Origin: CAZRIT01 sp964600225
GTDB taxonomy: Bacteria; Bacillota; Clostridia; Christensenellales; CAG-138
Assembly: GCA_964600225.1 (NCBI GenBank)
Contig: CAZRIT010000022.1
Coordinates: 1 to 25,514 of the forward strand
Length of the DNA: 25,514 nt
Direction: 5' to 3'
The position numbers were made by a program, and so were the translations under genes. A model generated the notes under the pieces. It searched no databases and had not been told where the DNA came from. It saw only the letters and a list, made by a program, of their open reading frames with translations. Of this stretch, positions 8,015-15,930 are shown piece by piece; position 1 is the first letter of the stretch; each line of letters opens with the position of its first letter.

Positions 8015-8785
8015 ATGACGGATAAAAGCAGGAAGCAATTGAAAACCGTAAAGATTTCCCTGTGCGTGGCAATTGTGCTCTGGGCGCTGGCGATTGTGCT
8101 GGCAGTGGCGGATAACGGACTCGGAGAAATGGCAATAGAACTGTCCGCGTGGTGCATGCTGCTTGGCAGCGCGGCGCTGGTGGTGTTTGTGATCAGCCTG
8201 ATCGTCTATTTGGTTGGCAGGGCCACGGCCGGCAAGATCGTCATCAAGAGCGGCGCGTCGCGCCCCGGCCGCGTGGACGTATCGCCGTCAAGGCTGAAGG
8301 CGCTGCTGGAAGCCTTCGGAGAGCGGAAGGACATCTCTGCCTTTGATATGCATATGATAGAGGATATCGCCATGAACGGGGACAGCCAGAGCGCCGTGGT
8401 TGCAAGCACGCTGCCGCTGCTGGTTGCGGCATATTCGGAGGATATGGACTGCGTGGCCATGCTGCACTTCCCCGAATCGCTGATTGAGCCATATGGACTG
8501 CAGGTTGGAACGCGGCTGTTGAGCACCAACTTTTACACGGTCGGACGGCACTATGTCAAGGATTTGCTGGAACCGCAGGGCGGTTCAGCGTTTGCCAACA
8601 TGCAGCCTGTGATCGTGGACTTTATATCGGATAGCGCAGCCACCATTGCCGCGCGTAAACTGGAGATACCCGAAAGCGACTGGCAGCGCGCCGAGGCGCT
8701 GGCCAGAGATTATCTGTTGAGCAAGCCCAATGTGTACCGCAGCGGCGACCCGCGCAGAAGTTTTGCCACGGCAAAGTGGTGCTGA
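8015..8785 (+). CDS. Unrecognised protein with two N-terminal transmembrane helices
   Basis: 256 residues. Two hydrophobic segments are visible, at about residues 12-32 (VKISLCVAIVLWALAIVLAVA) and 45-68 (WCMLLGSAALVVFVISLIVYLVG). A soluble domain of about 185 residues follows, rich in acidic and aliphatic residues, with no catalytic motif I recognise. Both termini are probably cytoplasmic. ATG 8015 has only a weak ribosome binding site (GTGGGG about 11 bases upstream) but lies well behind a good promoter. The gene ends 16 bases from the convergent operon's last gene with no obvious terminator between them. Composition is like its neighbours, so this is probably a real lineage-specific gene. 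No function is proposed. Confidence 0.75.
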   Translation: MTDKSRKQLKTVKISLCVAIVLWALAIVLAVADNGLGEMAIELSAWCMLLGSAALVVFVISLIVYLVGRATAGKIVIKSGASRPGRVDVSPSRLKALLEAFGERKDISAFDMHMIEDIAMNGDSQSAVVASTLPLLVAAYSEDMDCVAMLHFPESLIEPYGLQVGTRLLSTNFYTVGRHYVKDLLEPQGGSAFANMQPVIVDFISDSAATIAARKLEIPESDWQRAEALARDYLLSKPNVYRSGDPRRSFATAKWC

Positions 8786-8801
8786 TGCGGATGCGTAAAA
8801 G

Positions 8802-9932
8802 CTAGGCGTTCTTGCGATCGGGACGATGGCTGCTTAGGATGCGCAGCATGGCATCCCAGCTTTGCTCCATATCCGCCACAAGCTTAAACTGCGTGCGGCA
8901 GCGATCGAGGTTCTGGCTGTCCCGCGAAATTTTAAAGTAACGATCGCCATCCAGATAGTCCGTTAAAAACCGCATGCCGCATTCCAGCGTCATCAGCTTG
9001 GCGCCCCAGGGCAGGGAATCCAGCTCTGCGGGCGTCAGTGCATTGCCGACCGCTTCCAGATAGCCATCCAAATACACCTCATACAGCGGCAGGCTGAACC
9101 GCACCTTGGATAGATCGCGTTCGTCTTCGGCGCTGTGGTTGGCGCCGAACCGAATGGAATCTCCAAAGTCGTTGGCGGCAAGCCCCGGCATGACCGTGTC
9201 CAGGTCGATGACGCAAAGGGCTTTGCCTGTGGCGCGATCCATCAGGACGTTGTTGAGCTTGGTATCGTTATGCGTCACCCGAATGGGTAACTCGCCCCGA
9301 TACTGTGCTGCAATCAACCGCCCGCAGTCCGCTCTGCGCGCCCTGGCAAACGCCAGCTCCTCGGCAACGGCTGCTGCACGGCCGAGCGGATCGGCCGCGG
9401 CCGCGGTGATCAATGCGTCATAGCGGCGCACGGTATCGTGGAAATGGGGTATGGTTTCATGCAGGGTGTGCGCGGGATAGTTTGCCAAAAGACGCTGGAA
9501 CCGGCCGAAGATGCAGGCCGATTCCCGAAACTGCTCGGGTGTTTCGGCAAGCTGCAGGCAGAAGGTATCCTCCACGAACAGGTATACGCGCCATGCGCCG
9601 CCTTGGGAATCGGTAAAATACGGTTTTCCGTCGCGTGTGAGCAGGAGATTGAGCGTTTCCCGATACGGGTTGCCGCCATCCTGCTGAATGCGATGTTCCA
9701 AATAGGCCGTCACGCCCGCAATGTTTTCCATCAGCGCGTCCACATCCCGAAAAACGGAACGGTTGATGCGCTGCAAGATATAGCGCGTGCGCCGACCGAC
9801 GGGCGATTGCGTTTCCACACAGTAGGTATCGTTGATGTGCCCCTCGCCGTAACGCTGCACGTCGATGAGCGCGCCGTTCCATCGATATCCGTTGAGCGCT
9901 TCTGCACGCATATCCTGTGTCGCTTCCTGCAT
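8802..9932 (-). CDS. nahK: N-acetylhexosamine 1-kinase (NahK/LnpB type)
   Basis: Phosphorylates free GlcNAc or GalNAc at C1 using ATP, the step after GH112 phosphorolysis in the lacto-N-biose/galacto-N-biose pathway. The 376 residues follow the Bifidobacterium NahK pattern from end to end: YGEGHINDTYCVET (nucleotide loop), RYILQRINRSVF, GGAWRVYLFVEDT, HETIPHFHDT, then RVTHNDTKLNNVLMD (catalytic Asp near residue 222), CVIDLDTVMPG (metal-binding Asp), FGDSIRFGANHS and TLECGMRFLTDYL. This is the aminoglycoside-phosphotransferase fold. It is the last gene of the operon, starting three bases after the GH112 stop. Its GAGG ribosome binding site lies in the end of that gene. The near-complete motif agreement makes the call firm; sugar preference (GlcNAc or GalNAc) is not readable. 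Confidence 0.92.
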   Translation of the reverse strand: MQEATQDMRAEALNGYRWNGALIDVQRYGEGHINDTYCVETQSPVGRRTRYILQRINRSVFRDVDALMENIAGVTAYLEHRIQQDGGNPYRETLNLLLTRDGKPYFTDSQGGAWRVYLFVEDTFCLQLAETPEQFRESACIFGRFQRLLANYPAHTLHETIPHFHDTVRRYDALITAAAADPLGRAAAVAEELAFARARRADCGRLIAAQYRGELPIRVTHNDTKLNNVLMDRATGKALCVIDLDTVMPGLAANDFGDSIRFGANHSAEDERDLSKVRFSLPLYEVYLDGYLEAVGNALTPAELDSLPWGAKLMTLECGMRFLTDYLDGDRYFKISRDSQNLDRCRTQFKLVADMEQSWDAMLRILSSHRPDRKNA

Positions 9933-9935
9933 GGT

Positions 9936-12119
9936 TTATTCCTCGTTGGCAATTTCAAACCAGCGTATCTCATTGGCGCCGAGCGTCAGCGGAAAGCTGC
10001 TCCCGTCGCCGCGGTAGATCAAGGTGGTTTGCGGTTCAAAGGTGTTGTTCACGGCGCAATACTTGCCGTTTTCCACATAGGCATGTACTTCAACGCGCTC
10101 GTTTTGGCTAAACCATACGCATAGCTGCTGCTCGCCGTGCGCCGCCCAAAGGATAGCGCGGTGCAGCAGACGGTTGTTAGCAAAGCTGTACGGAAGCCCG
10201 CTGATGTACACGGCGCGCCCGCTGCCAAACGCGTTGACCGCCAGCTGCACCTCGCGATCCTGCTGAATCAAAACCTCGGCGCTGTCAAGCGCATAGACGC
10301 CCTTTTTGCCCTCGCCGAAGTTTGGCGTTTCCGCACAATCGGCCAGAATGAAGTGCTCGGGATGCGTCAGCCAGTTGTATTTATCGTAGCTGAGCGTAAA
10401 GCCCGTTTCCTTCTCCACACCCAGCACGCCCGCAAGCTGGAAATAGCGGCCCTGATATGCATGCCCGCCGGGCTCGCCCACGCCGATCAGGCCGCCGCCA
10501 CGGTGTACGAAGGCGCGTATGGCCGCAGAAACGGCAGGGTTCTCCCAAACGTCGCCGCCTGTGTGCGCGGTATCCCCGTCGCCGACGGTCAGCAGCACAT
10601 CGATGGTATCCAACAGGGCAGGGTCGGCCAGCAGGTCGTCAAAGCTGATAAAACGCACGTCGAACGGCGCACCCGAAAGCGCCTCGATCACGCCCGCGTA
10701 GCTGTAATTCTGCTTTTGATACAGGGCATGGTGAACCATATGGCAGCCCCAGGAGCGCATGCGGCCCCAGCAGTTGAGCACCGCCACGCGCTTGACGCAA
10801 TATGGCGTTGCGCCCTTGATGTTTTCATAGAGGCGTCGGAACTCGTTGCAGACGCTCTCGATATAGGCGATAAAATCGGGGAATTGCAGCGCAAGCTTGA
10901 GGTAGCCGCCATAGCCGATGCGGTCGATAGGCTTGCGGAGGATGGCGCGGCGCGCGGTAATCCAGTTCTCCTTGGCCTCGCGCACGGGGTCGCCGCCTTC
11001 GTTGAAGGTATCGGGGAAGAAGTAGGGCAAAAAACGTCCCTCGGTATAGCGTACGTTGGGGATATCCGCAATGAGCCGCAGGGTGCTGCCGTTGCCGACG
11101 GAGCCAACCACGGCATCCAGGCCGATGGACGCAAACTCGGGCATGAACGGCTCCGTGCCGATCCAGTGATCGCCCAGAAACATCATGGCCTCCTTGCCGC
11201 ATGCGTGGGTGATCTCCACCATCTCATGCGCAAGTGCGGCGACCTCCCGCCGCTGAAACGCAAGAAAATCCATGTATTGCTTGCTTGGTACACGGTATTG
11301 GTTGTTGTAATAGCCCTGGTCGATGATGTACTCCGCGCGGAAGGGATAGCCGACCTCGCGCTCAAACCGCTCCAGAATGTAGGGGGAGACGGACGCGGAA
11401 TAGCCGTACCAGTCCACATACTTTTCCCGCTTAAACTCATCGAAAATCAGCGTAAACTGGTGGAAGAACGTGGTGTAGCGGATGACGTCCACATAGGGAT
11501 GCTCCGCAATGAACCGCCGCAGGCGCTCCATCGTATATGCGCGGGTCTTGGGCTGGCGCACGTCGAACGTCATCTGGTGCTCAAAGTCCCGCCAGCCGTT
11601 GGTTACGGCGTTGTACATGTGCACGGGGTCCCAAATGAGGTATGCCAAAAAGCTCACGGTATACTCGTGATAGGGCGTTGCGCCGTTGATGACCACCGCG
11701 CCCGTGTCCGCGTCGTAGCGCCACAGCGCGGTTGGTACCACCGTGCCGGCGGTACGGTCGATGACCTCCCACCAGCGTTGGATATCGTCGCGGTCGTTCA
11801 CCATCAATAGTTCGGGTGAAATGCCCTGCATCAGCGGGATGGCAAGGTGGCCGTCAAGCGCGGTATGAAAGCCCGTCATGATGTAGCATTGCTGCACTTC
11901 GTCGGGGTTGGCGCGCGCCCAGTCGTTATCCTTACGGGTGGTATAGTAGGTGGAATAGACCTTGGCGCCCGCCTTTTGGAGCGCTTTGGGAAACGCTGTG
12001 CCGTCGCAGTCGCGGATGGCGTCCGCGCCCCAGCGATCCAGTATGCATAGCGTTTCATCCACAACGTCCAGATCCGTAGGGATGGTTACGCGGCCTCGTT
12101 GATCGGTTGGTTCCTTCAT
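9936..12119 (-). CDS. lnpA: GH112 galactosyl-beta-1,3-N-acetylhexosamine phosphorylase
   Basis: Reversibly splits Gal-beta-1,3-GlcNAc or Gal-beta-1,3-GalNAc with phosphate to galactose 1-phosphate and free HexNAc, in the cytoplasm (no signal peptide). 727 residues, the usual GH112 length. Segments typical of the family include DRWGADAIRDCDGTAFP, RWWEVIDRTAGTVV, WDPVHMYNAVTNGW and FLGDHWIGTEPF, whose Asp (about residue 317) corresponds to the general acid near 313 in the bifidobacterial enzyme. The C-terminal part adds a glutamine-amidotransferase-like beta/alpha domain and a small beta domain. I start at ATG 12119, preceded by GGAGA with a seven-base spacer; an upstream extension would overlap the lipoprotein gene. 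GH112 also includes galactosyl-rhamnose phosphorylases, but the adjoining NahK favours HexNAc disaccharides. Confidence 0.93.
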   Translation of the reverse strand: MKEPTDQRGRVTIPTDLDVVDETLCILDRWGADAIRDCDGTAFPKALQKAGAKVYSTYYTTRKDNDWARANPDEVQQCYIMTGFHTALDGHLAIPLMQGISPELLMVNDRDDIQRWWEVIDRTAGTVVPTALWRYDADTGAVVINGATPYHEYTVSFLAYLIWDPVHMYNAVTNGWRDFEHQMTFDVRQPKTRAYTMERLRRFIAEHPYVDVIRYTTFFHQFTLIFDEFKREKYVDWYGYSASVSPYILERFEREVGYPFRAEYIIDQGYYNNQYRVPSKQYMDFLAFQRREVAALAHEMVEITHACGKEAMMFLGDHWIGTEPFMPEFASIGLDAVVGSVGNGSTLRLIADIPNVRYTEGRFLPYFFPDTFNEGGDPVREAKENWITARRAILRKPIDRIGYGGYLKLALQFPDFIAYIESVCNEFRRLYENIKGATPYCVKRVAVLNCWGRMRSWGCHMVHHALYQKQNYSYAGVIEALSGAPFDVRFISFDDLLADPALLDTIDVLLTVGDGDTAHTGGDVWENPAVSAAIRAFVHRGGGLIGVGEPGGHAYQGRYFQLAGVLGVEKETGFTLSYDKYNWLTHPEHFILADCAETPNFGEGKKGVYALDSAEVLIQQDREVQLAVNAFGSGRAVYISGLPYSFANNRLLHRAILWAAHGEQQLCVWFSQNERVEVHAYVENGKYCAVNNTFEPQTTLIYRGDGSSFPLTLGANEIRWFEIANEE

Positions 12120-12144
12120 ATCTTGTTCTCCATCGGTATCGGGT

Positions 12145-12585
12145 TCATTGCTCTTTCGGCGCGCGCTTTGCAGCCTCCCGCGGGGTCTCATAGTTGTAGC
12201 GCTCCAGCAGTACCTGTGTGGTGTCGTCCACATAGACCACATCGGGGCCTTCGTTGGCGTCAAAAGCCAGCTTGTACTCGGTGAGGTAGTCCTGCACGAC
12301 GATGGGCTCCACCGTCACGTTGGGATACTTTTCGTTATAGAGGGCAATGGTCTGGTTCAGGGCTTCCACGGCCGCGTCGGTGTATACCCAGGTCATCACC
12401 TTGAGGGTTTTCGGCTCGGCGCCTACCGTCAGCGTGCCGTCGTCGGCAGGCGTTGCCGCATCGGCTGCGGGCGCTGCGGTAGCCTGCGGGGAAGCGGTCT
12501 CCGAGGGGGATTTGGCGCAGCCCGCCACCATGGCCGCCACCATTAGCAGGGCCAGCAGCACGGATAGAAGTTTGGTCATTTTCAT
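12145..12585 (-). pseudogene. Truncated sugar-binding lipoprotein of an ABC transporter
   Basis: 146 residues. A lipoprotein signal with lipobox VAGC (Cys about residue 23) leads into a low-complexity Ala/Thr/Pro linker. A recognisable N-terminal lobe of a family 1 extracellular solute-binding protein follows: LKVMTWVYTDAAVEALNQTI, YNEKYPNVTVEPIVVQDY, then FDANEGPDVVYVD. Full members have about 400-450 residues. Here the frame ends shortly after LLERYNYE with a basic tail (REAAKRAPKEQ) that does not look like a binding-protein core. Neither of the two usual permease genes follows; GH112 starts 25 bases later. The start has a good AGGAG site. The simplest explanation is a deletion removing most of the binding protein and probably the permeases. 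A misassembly is possible. Confidence 0.72.
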
Positions 12586-12624
12586 TTCCTTTTCTCTCCT
12601 TTTTATGTTTGATTCTATTCCAAA

Positions 12625-12640
12625 ACGGGCTGTTTCCCGT
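12625..12640 (-). terminator. Weak intercistronic stem-loop
   Basis: On the minus strand ACGGG-AAACAG-CCCGT is followed by TTT, in the ~100-base gap between the deacetylase and lipoprotein genes. The five-base-pair stem is too small to be a convincing terminator. It could act as a processing or attenuation point, as is common before binding-protein genes. Confidence 0.25.
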
Positions 12641-12687
12641 GGGAATATGCAGGCTGTTTGCCTCGCATGCGTGCAGCCGACAGCAAT

Positions 12688-13542
12688 CTATGCCGTGAAA
12701 AACGGCGCATCGGCATAGGTGGTAAGGCGGATGCCTTCCGCGTGGATGCAGTTGCGAAAAACAGGGTCCGTGAGCACGCGGTATTCCCAGACTCGCTTTT
12801 TCCACTGCGGGTTGATTTCCTTGAGCTGTTCGGTTTCGATGCACGGATGCATAAACAGCTCCGATACGCCCTGCGGGCTCAGGCGCACCATCTCCATATA
12901 CGATTCCCGAAACGCTTCATAGCTGTCCGTTGGCTGCACGTCGTAATCGTAGGTGAACAGCCCCGTGGGCAACCCCACGCCAAGTTGATCGGCCAAGCGT
13001 ACGCCCTGCGCGGCCGTTTCCTGCACGCTCTGCGGGAGACGCGGCGAAAATGTCTCGGGAAGCCGCGGAAAACGGAAGTGCAGGCTGTGCTTGGCGCAGA
13101 GGCCGAGGGCAATGTCCATGCAACTGAAGCCGTACAGGCCATATACGGTTGCCATGTGGCTGTCCACATGCTCGGGCGGCAGGCCGCGATCAACCATCCA
13201 TTGATACTGGGCGTTCAGTTCCTTTTCCATATCTTCACGGGTGGCGTGGGACAGGCTTTCCTGTGCCGTAGCGTAAAAGTATCCCGATGCGTCCATAAGG
13301 CTTTTGCAGGAAGTATCAATGGGGCCCCAGCGGTAGTTATCGTATTCGCAGGTGGTGGTCAGGTGCAGGCCCACCCGCATGCGTGGGTTGGCCCTGGCGC
13401 GGCGCACGCCGTCCTCGGCAAAGGGAGCGGGCGGCATGAGCGTGGTTGTGGTGATGGCATCGGCATTGAACAGGCGCTCCACCGCCTCGTTTGATGCGGG
13501 ACAGAGGCCGTAATCGTCGGCATTGATGATCAGATAGCGCAT
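12688..13542 (-). CDS. ChbG/YdjC-family carbohydrate deacetylase
   Basis: 284 residues. Family members remove acetyl groups from N-acetylated sugars with a metal ion; ChbG acts on chitobiose and its 6-phosphate. The motif YLIINADDYGLCPASNEAV at the N-terminus gives the Asp pair that holds the metal. GLHLT and EHVDSHMATVYGL (the D-x-H-x-H-like block, here with Met in place of the second His) follow, with ELFMHPC near the C-terminus. ATG 13542 is chosen because homology begins at once. GGAGG lies 13 bases upstream, a rather long spacer, and the start overlaps the kinase gene's end by 13 bases, suggesting coupling. The substrate is unknown; in this operon a HexNAc or HexNAc phosphate is the natural guess. 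Confidence 0.82.
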   Translation of the reverse strand: MRYLIINADDYGLCPASNEAVERLFNADAITTTTLMPPAPFAEDGVRRARANPRMRVGLHLTTTCEYDNYRWGPIDTSCKSLMDASGYFYATAQESLSHATREDMEKELNAQYQWMVDRGLPPEHVDSHMATVYGLYGFSCMDIALGLCAKHSLHFRFPRLPETFSPRLPQSVQETAAQGVRLADQLGVGLPTGLFTYDYDVQPTDSYEAFRESYMEMVRLSPQGVSELFMHPCIETEQLKEINPQWKKRVWEYRVLTDPVFRNCIHAEGIRLTTYADAPFFTA

Positions 13543-14456
13543 GGCTCTGTTTTCACCTCCGATAATGGCCCGTAGTTGGCTTGATAGCATGCCACGGCGC
13601 TTTGCTGCGTAATGCTGGCGCCGAACACGCCCACGGCCGTGGTGGACAGACCGCCGAACACATTGGCCATGCGCACACAGTCGGAAAAGCTCCAGCCGCG
13701 CGCATAGCCATACATCAGACCAGCCAGGAAATTATCCCCTGCGCCCGTGGTATCCACGCTGCGCATCCCTTGCACGGATGGGACGATACAGGGCGCGCCG
13801 TTTTCGAGCAGCATGCAGCCCTCCGCGCCCAGCTTAATTAGCGGGTGCTTTACCCCCGCTGGAAAGAACGCACGCAGCGCATCTGCGGGCAGTTTTTCGC
13901 CCGTGATAGCGGCGGCTTCCCGCAGATTGGGTGTGATGATTTCCAATAACGGCAGGCACGTCTTGGAAAGCGGGGCATCAAAATCCGTGGTATCCAGCGC
14001 TACGGCACAGCCGCGCTCCCTGATGCGTTTGGCGAGGGAGGGGAGCATGGGAATCAGCGCCACGCCGCAATCGGCAAAGAAGTTGAGCAACTCCTCCTCC
14101 ATGAGCGTTTGCGGGGCTTCCTCATAGCTGATGATGGAGCGGTCGCCGTTGAGCGGCATCACGACGCTGACCGTCACGGGCCGCCAGGATCCGCGATAGA
14201 AGTTGACATACGTCCGACAGCCCTGCTTGGACAGCAGATCCCTGGCGTACGCCGATTCTTGTGAATCGTCCAAAAAGGTGCCGAGCTTGACGGGCATACC
14301 CATGCGGCCGAGCAACACGGGGGTGACCAGCGAGCCGCCGCCAAGCCCGATATGAAAGGAATCCGCACGCACCTCCTCGCCCCGATCGGGCAGATGCGTC
14401 AGACCCGTAAACAACAGATCGATGGTTAATCTGGAAACAGCGCCGATGCGGAGCAT
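13530..14456 (-). CDS. PfkB-family carbohydrate kinase
   Basis: 308 residues, a normal length for ribokinase/PfkB enzymes. ATG 14456 follows AAGGAG with a six-base spacer; longer starts lack a ribosome site. The second PfkB signature is intact: VDTTGAGDNFLAGLMYG, with the catalytic Asp near residue 241. The N-terminal sugar-binding glycine motif reads FHIGLGGGSLVTPVLLGRMG, so the residue usually Asn in G-G-x-x-x-N is not where expected, which makes substrate guessing unsafe. SIISYEEA and IITPNLREAAAITG also match the fold. It is the first gene of the operon, directly behind the LacI-controlled promoter. A role with an amino sugar or other product of the pathway is inference. Confidence 0.85.
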   Translation of the reverse strand: MLRIGAVSRLTIDLLFTGLTHLPDRGEEVRADSFHIGLGGGSLVTPVLLGRMGMPVKLGTFLDDSQESAYARDLLSKQGCRTYVNFYRGSWRPVTVSVVMPLNGDRSIISYEEAPQTLMEEELLNFFADCGVALIPMLPSLAKRIRERGCAVALDTTDFDAPLSKTCLPLLEIITPNLREAAAITGEKLPADALRAFFPAGVKHPLIKLGAEGCMLLENGAPCIVPSVQGMRSVDTTGAGDNFLAGLMYGYARGWSFSDCVRMANVFGGLSTTAVGVFGASITQQSAVACYQANYGPLSEVKTEPCAI

Positions 14457-14545
14457 ATGCGTCTCCTTACGAACTGCGATGTTCTCGCGGCAGACAAGCA
14501 TATTTGGACTGCCTGATTCGATCACAATGCTGAATTGATAATTTC

Positions 14546-14573
14546 ATCATATAGGGAAACGTTTTCCTGTCAA
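14546..14573 (-). promoter_or_regulatory. Operon promoter with a LacI-type operator between -35 and -10
   Basis: On the minus strand TTGACA (plus-strand positions 14568-14573) and TATGAT (14546-14551) are 16 bases apart. The spacer holds a palindrome, GGGAAACGTTTTCC on the plus strand (14554-14567), with one mismatch between arms and a central CG, the classic LacI/GalR-family operator form. A repressor bound here would block RNA polymerase directly. It drives the kinase-to-nahK operon. Confidence 0.8.
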
Positions 14574-14609
14574 CCGTTTTGCAAGCAAAAATTAATTGAT
14601 ATTGTGTTT

Positions 14610-14653
14610 GGATATCGTTTTCCTTGTCAGGGATGCAGGCGTTCTGCTATACT
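14610..14653 (+). promoter_or_regulatory. lacI-family gene promoter with a second operator half-match
   Basis: TTGTCA (14624-14629) and TATACT (14648-14653) are 18 bases apart. Immediately upstream lies GGATATCGTTTTCC (14610-14623), whose right arm matches the operator in the divergent promoter exactly while the left arm is degenerate. The two operator centres are 56 bases apart. This suggests autoregulation or cooperative binding by the repressor. Confidence 0.65.
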
Positions 14654-14709
14654 GGGTATGATCGATGGATTGCAAGCGATGATCTTTCATGTATGGGAGG
14701 ATATAGGGT

Positions 14710-15714
14710 ATGGCAACCGTGGATATCAAGTTTATCGCTTCCCGCGCGGGGGTTTCCCCGGCTACGGTTTCGCGCGTGCTCAACGGCACCAAGTCCGTAA
14801 GCCCGCAGCTCAAGCAGCAGGTGCTTTCCGCCGTGGACAAATACGATTATCACCCCAACATGATGGCGCGCGGGTTGATTATCCGCCGTTCCAATCTCAT
14901 TGGCGTGGTCACGCCCAACGTTTCCAGCTATTTTCACGCGCGGATGATTGCCAGCGTGGAACAAGCGGCGGCGGAACGCGGGTACAACGTGATCGTATCC
15001 AACGTCAGCGGCGACTTCAAACAGGAAAGGGAGATTTTCCGCATCTTTCGGGAACGGCGCGTAGACGGCGTGGTGCTGATGCATGAAAACACTGCACAGG
15101 AACTCATAGAGCTGATGGAGATTGCCGAGGTGCCGATGGTGCTGGCCAGCACGAACGCGGCCGATTGCCCGCTGCCGACGGTTGGCATTGACGATCGGCG
15201 GGCCGCATACGACGCCACGGCCTATTTGCTGCGCCTGGGGCATCGGAAGCTGGGGGCGATTTTTAACGATTGTTACTCCCTGAACGTTCTGCGCCGCTTG
15301 GGTTTTACCGATGCGCTCAGCCAATACGGGCTTGTCCCCGATGCGCAATGGATGCGCGTGGGCGCGTGCCGCATCGCGGATGGCGAGCGCCTGGCTGCGC
15401 AGATTTTTTCGGGAAGCGAAACGCCGACCGCACTGTTCTGCGTCAGCGACGAGCAGGCGGTGGGGGCCGTCAACTATCTGCTGGAGCTGGGCTATCGCAT
15501 CCCCGAGGACGTGTCCGTGGTGGGCTTTGACGATGTGGAACTGAGCACGGTGCTGCGGCCCAGGCTGACCACCGTGCGCCAGCCCATCGGCGAGATCGGC
15601 CGCAGGGCTGCCGAAATGCTGCTGGATCGGCTGAACGGCGGCACGCCGCCGCAAAGCGTGATCCTGCCCCATATGCTCATGACACGGGGCAGCGCGGCGC
15701 ATGCGTCCGCATGA
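14710..15714 (+). CDS. LacI-family transcriptional repressor
   Basis: 334 residues, the standard LacI/GalR length. The helix-turn-helix and hinge are plain: IKFIASRAGVSPATVSRVLNG (about residues 6-26), then VDKYDYHPNMMARGLI. The periplasmic-binding-protein-like ligand domain follows, with IGVVTPNVSSYFHARMI, VDGVVLMHENT, ALFCVSDEQAVGAV and DVSVVGFDDVELSTVLRPRLTTV. The ATG follows GGGAGG with a nine-base spacer. It is divergent from the GH112/NahK operon and shares the intergenic region holding two LacI-type palindromes, so it very probably controls that operon. The effector is likely a galactosyl-HexNAc disaccharide, a free amino sugar or a phosphorylated product (inference). Confidence 0.93.
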   Translation: MATVDIKFIASRAGVSPATVSRVLNGTKSVSPQLKQQVLSAVDKYDYHPNMMARGLIIRRSNLIGVVTPNVSSYFHARMIASVEQAAAERGYNVIVSNVSGDFKQEREIFRIFRERRVDGVVLMHENTAQELIELMEIAEVPMVLASTNAADCPLPTVGIDDRRAAYDATAYLLRLGHRKLGAIFNDCYSLNVLRRLGFTDALSQYGLVPDAQWMRVGACRIADGERLAAQIFSGSETPTALFCVSDEQAVGAVNYLLELGYRIPEDVSVVGFDDVELSTVLRPRLTTVRQPIGEIGRRAAEMLLDRLNGGTPPQSVILPHMLMTRGSAAHASA

Positions 15715-15718
15715 CGTA

Positions 15719-15746
15719 TTGCCATTTGCGGCTGCTATGATATAAT
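15719..15746 (+). promoter_or_regulatory. Promoter of the ABC-F leader transcript
   Basis: TTGCCA (15719-15724) and TATAAT (15741-15746) are 16 bases apart, and TG at 15738-15739 makes an extended -10. Transcription would start near 15753, leaving a ~240-base untranslated leader before the ABC-F start codon. Confidence 0.75.
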
Positions 15747-15773
15747 AAGAAAAAACGGATTGGAGATGAAAAG

Positions 15774-15794
15774 ATGCGGACTTTTGCTTGCTAG
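15774..15794 (+). CDS. Six-codon leader peptide (MRTFAC) upstream of ABC-F
   Basis: ATG 15774 is preceded by GGAG (15762-15765) with an ideal eight-base spacer and encodes Met-Arg-Thr-Phe-Ala-Cys, then TAG. It lies ~20 bases after the predicted transcription start. Its last three codons contain the 5' arm of a long hairpin (15784-15791), so a ribosome stalled on it would prevent that hairpin from forming. Short leader ORFs of this kind control several antibiotic-resistance genes. An overlapping 16-codon ORF from ATG 15766 exists but would place GGAG directly against its start. Confidence 0.6.
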   Translation: MRTFAC

Positions 15795-15860
15795 TTTTTC
15801 GGGCGCAACACGATAGGTTGTTTTAAGCGGTTCGCCGCCGATTGTTGTGCCTGCAAGCAA
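15784..15860 (+). promoter_or_regulatory. Leader hairpin overlapping the leader peptide ORF
   Basis: TTGCTTGC (15784-15791) pairs perfectly with GCAAGCAA (15853-15860). Inside it GGCGCAACA (15802-15810) pairs with TGTTGTGCC (15843-15851) with one G-U. At the tip GCGG-TTCG-CCGC (15827-15838) forms a UUCG-loop hairpin. The arm at 15854-15859 can instead pair with TGCTTG at 15898-15903, giving a possible alternative fold when the leader ORF is occupied. Confidence 0.6.
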
Positions 15861-15930
15861 GAGAGTGCGCATGCTTTGATTTCATATCCGATCCATATGC
15901 TTGTTTCGGCATCGTTCTGCCGCAGCGTAT

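Noticed and set aside
10137..11810. A 557-codon open frame on the plus strand
   Set aside because: It lies antisense to the GH112 gene, whose family motifs are unambiguous. High GC content keeps the opposite strand open. No family resemblance or ribosome site supports it.
12120..12263. N-terminal extension of the GH112 gene to 12263
   Set aside because: It would overlap the lipoprotein gene in another frame. Family homology starts at ATG 12119, which has a good GGAGA site.
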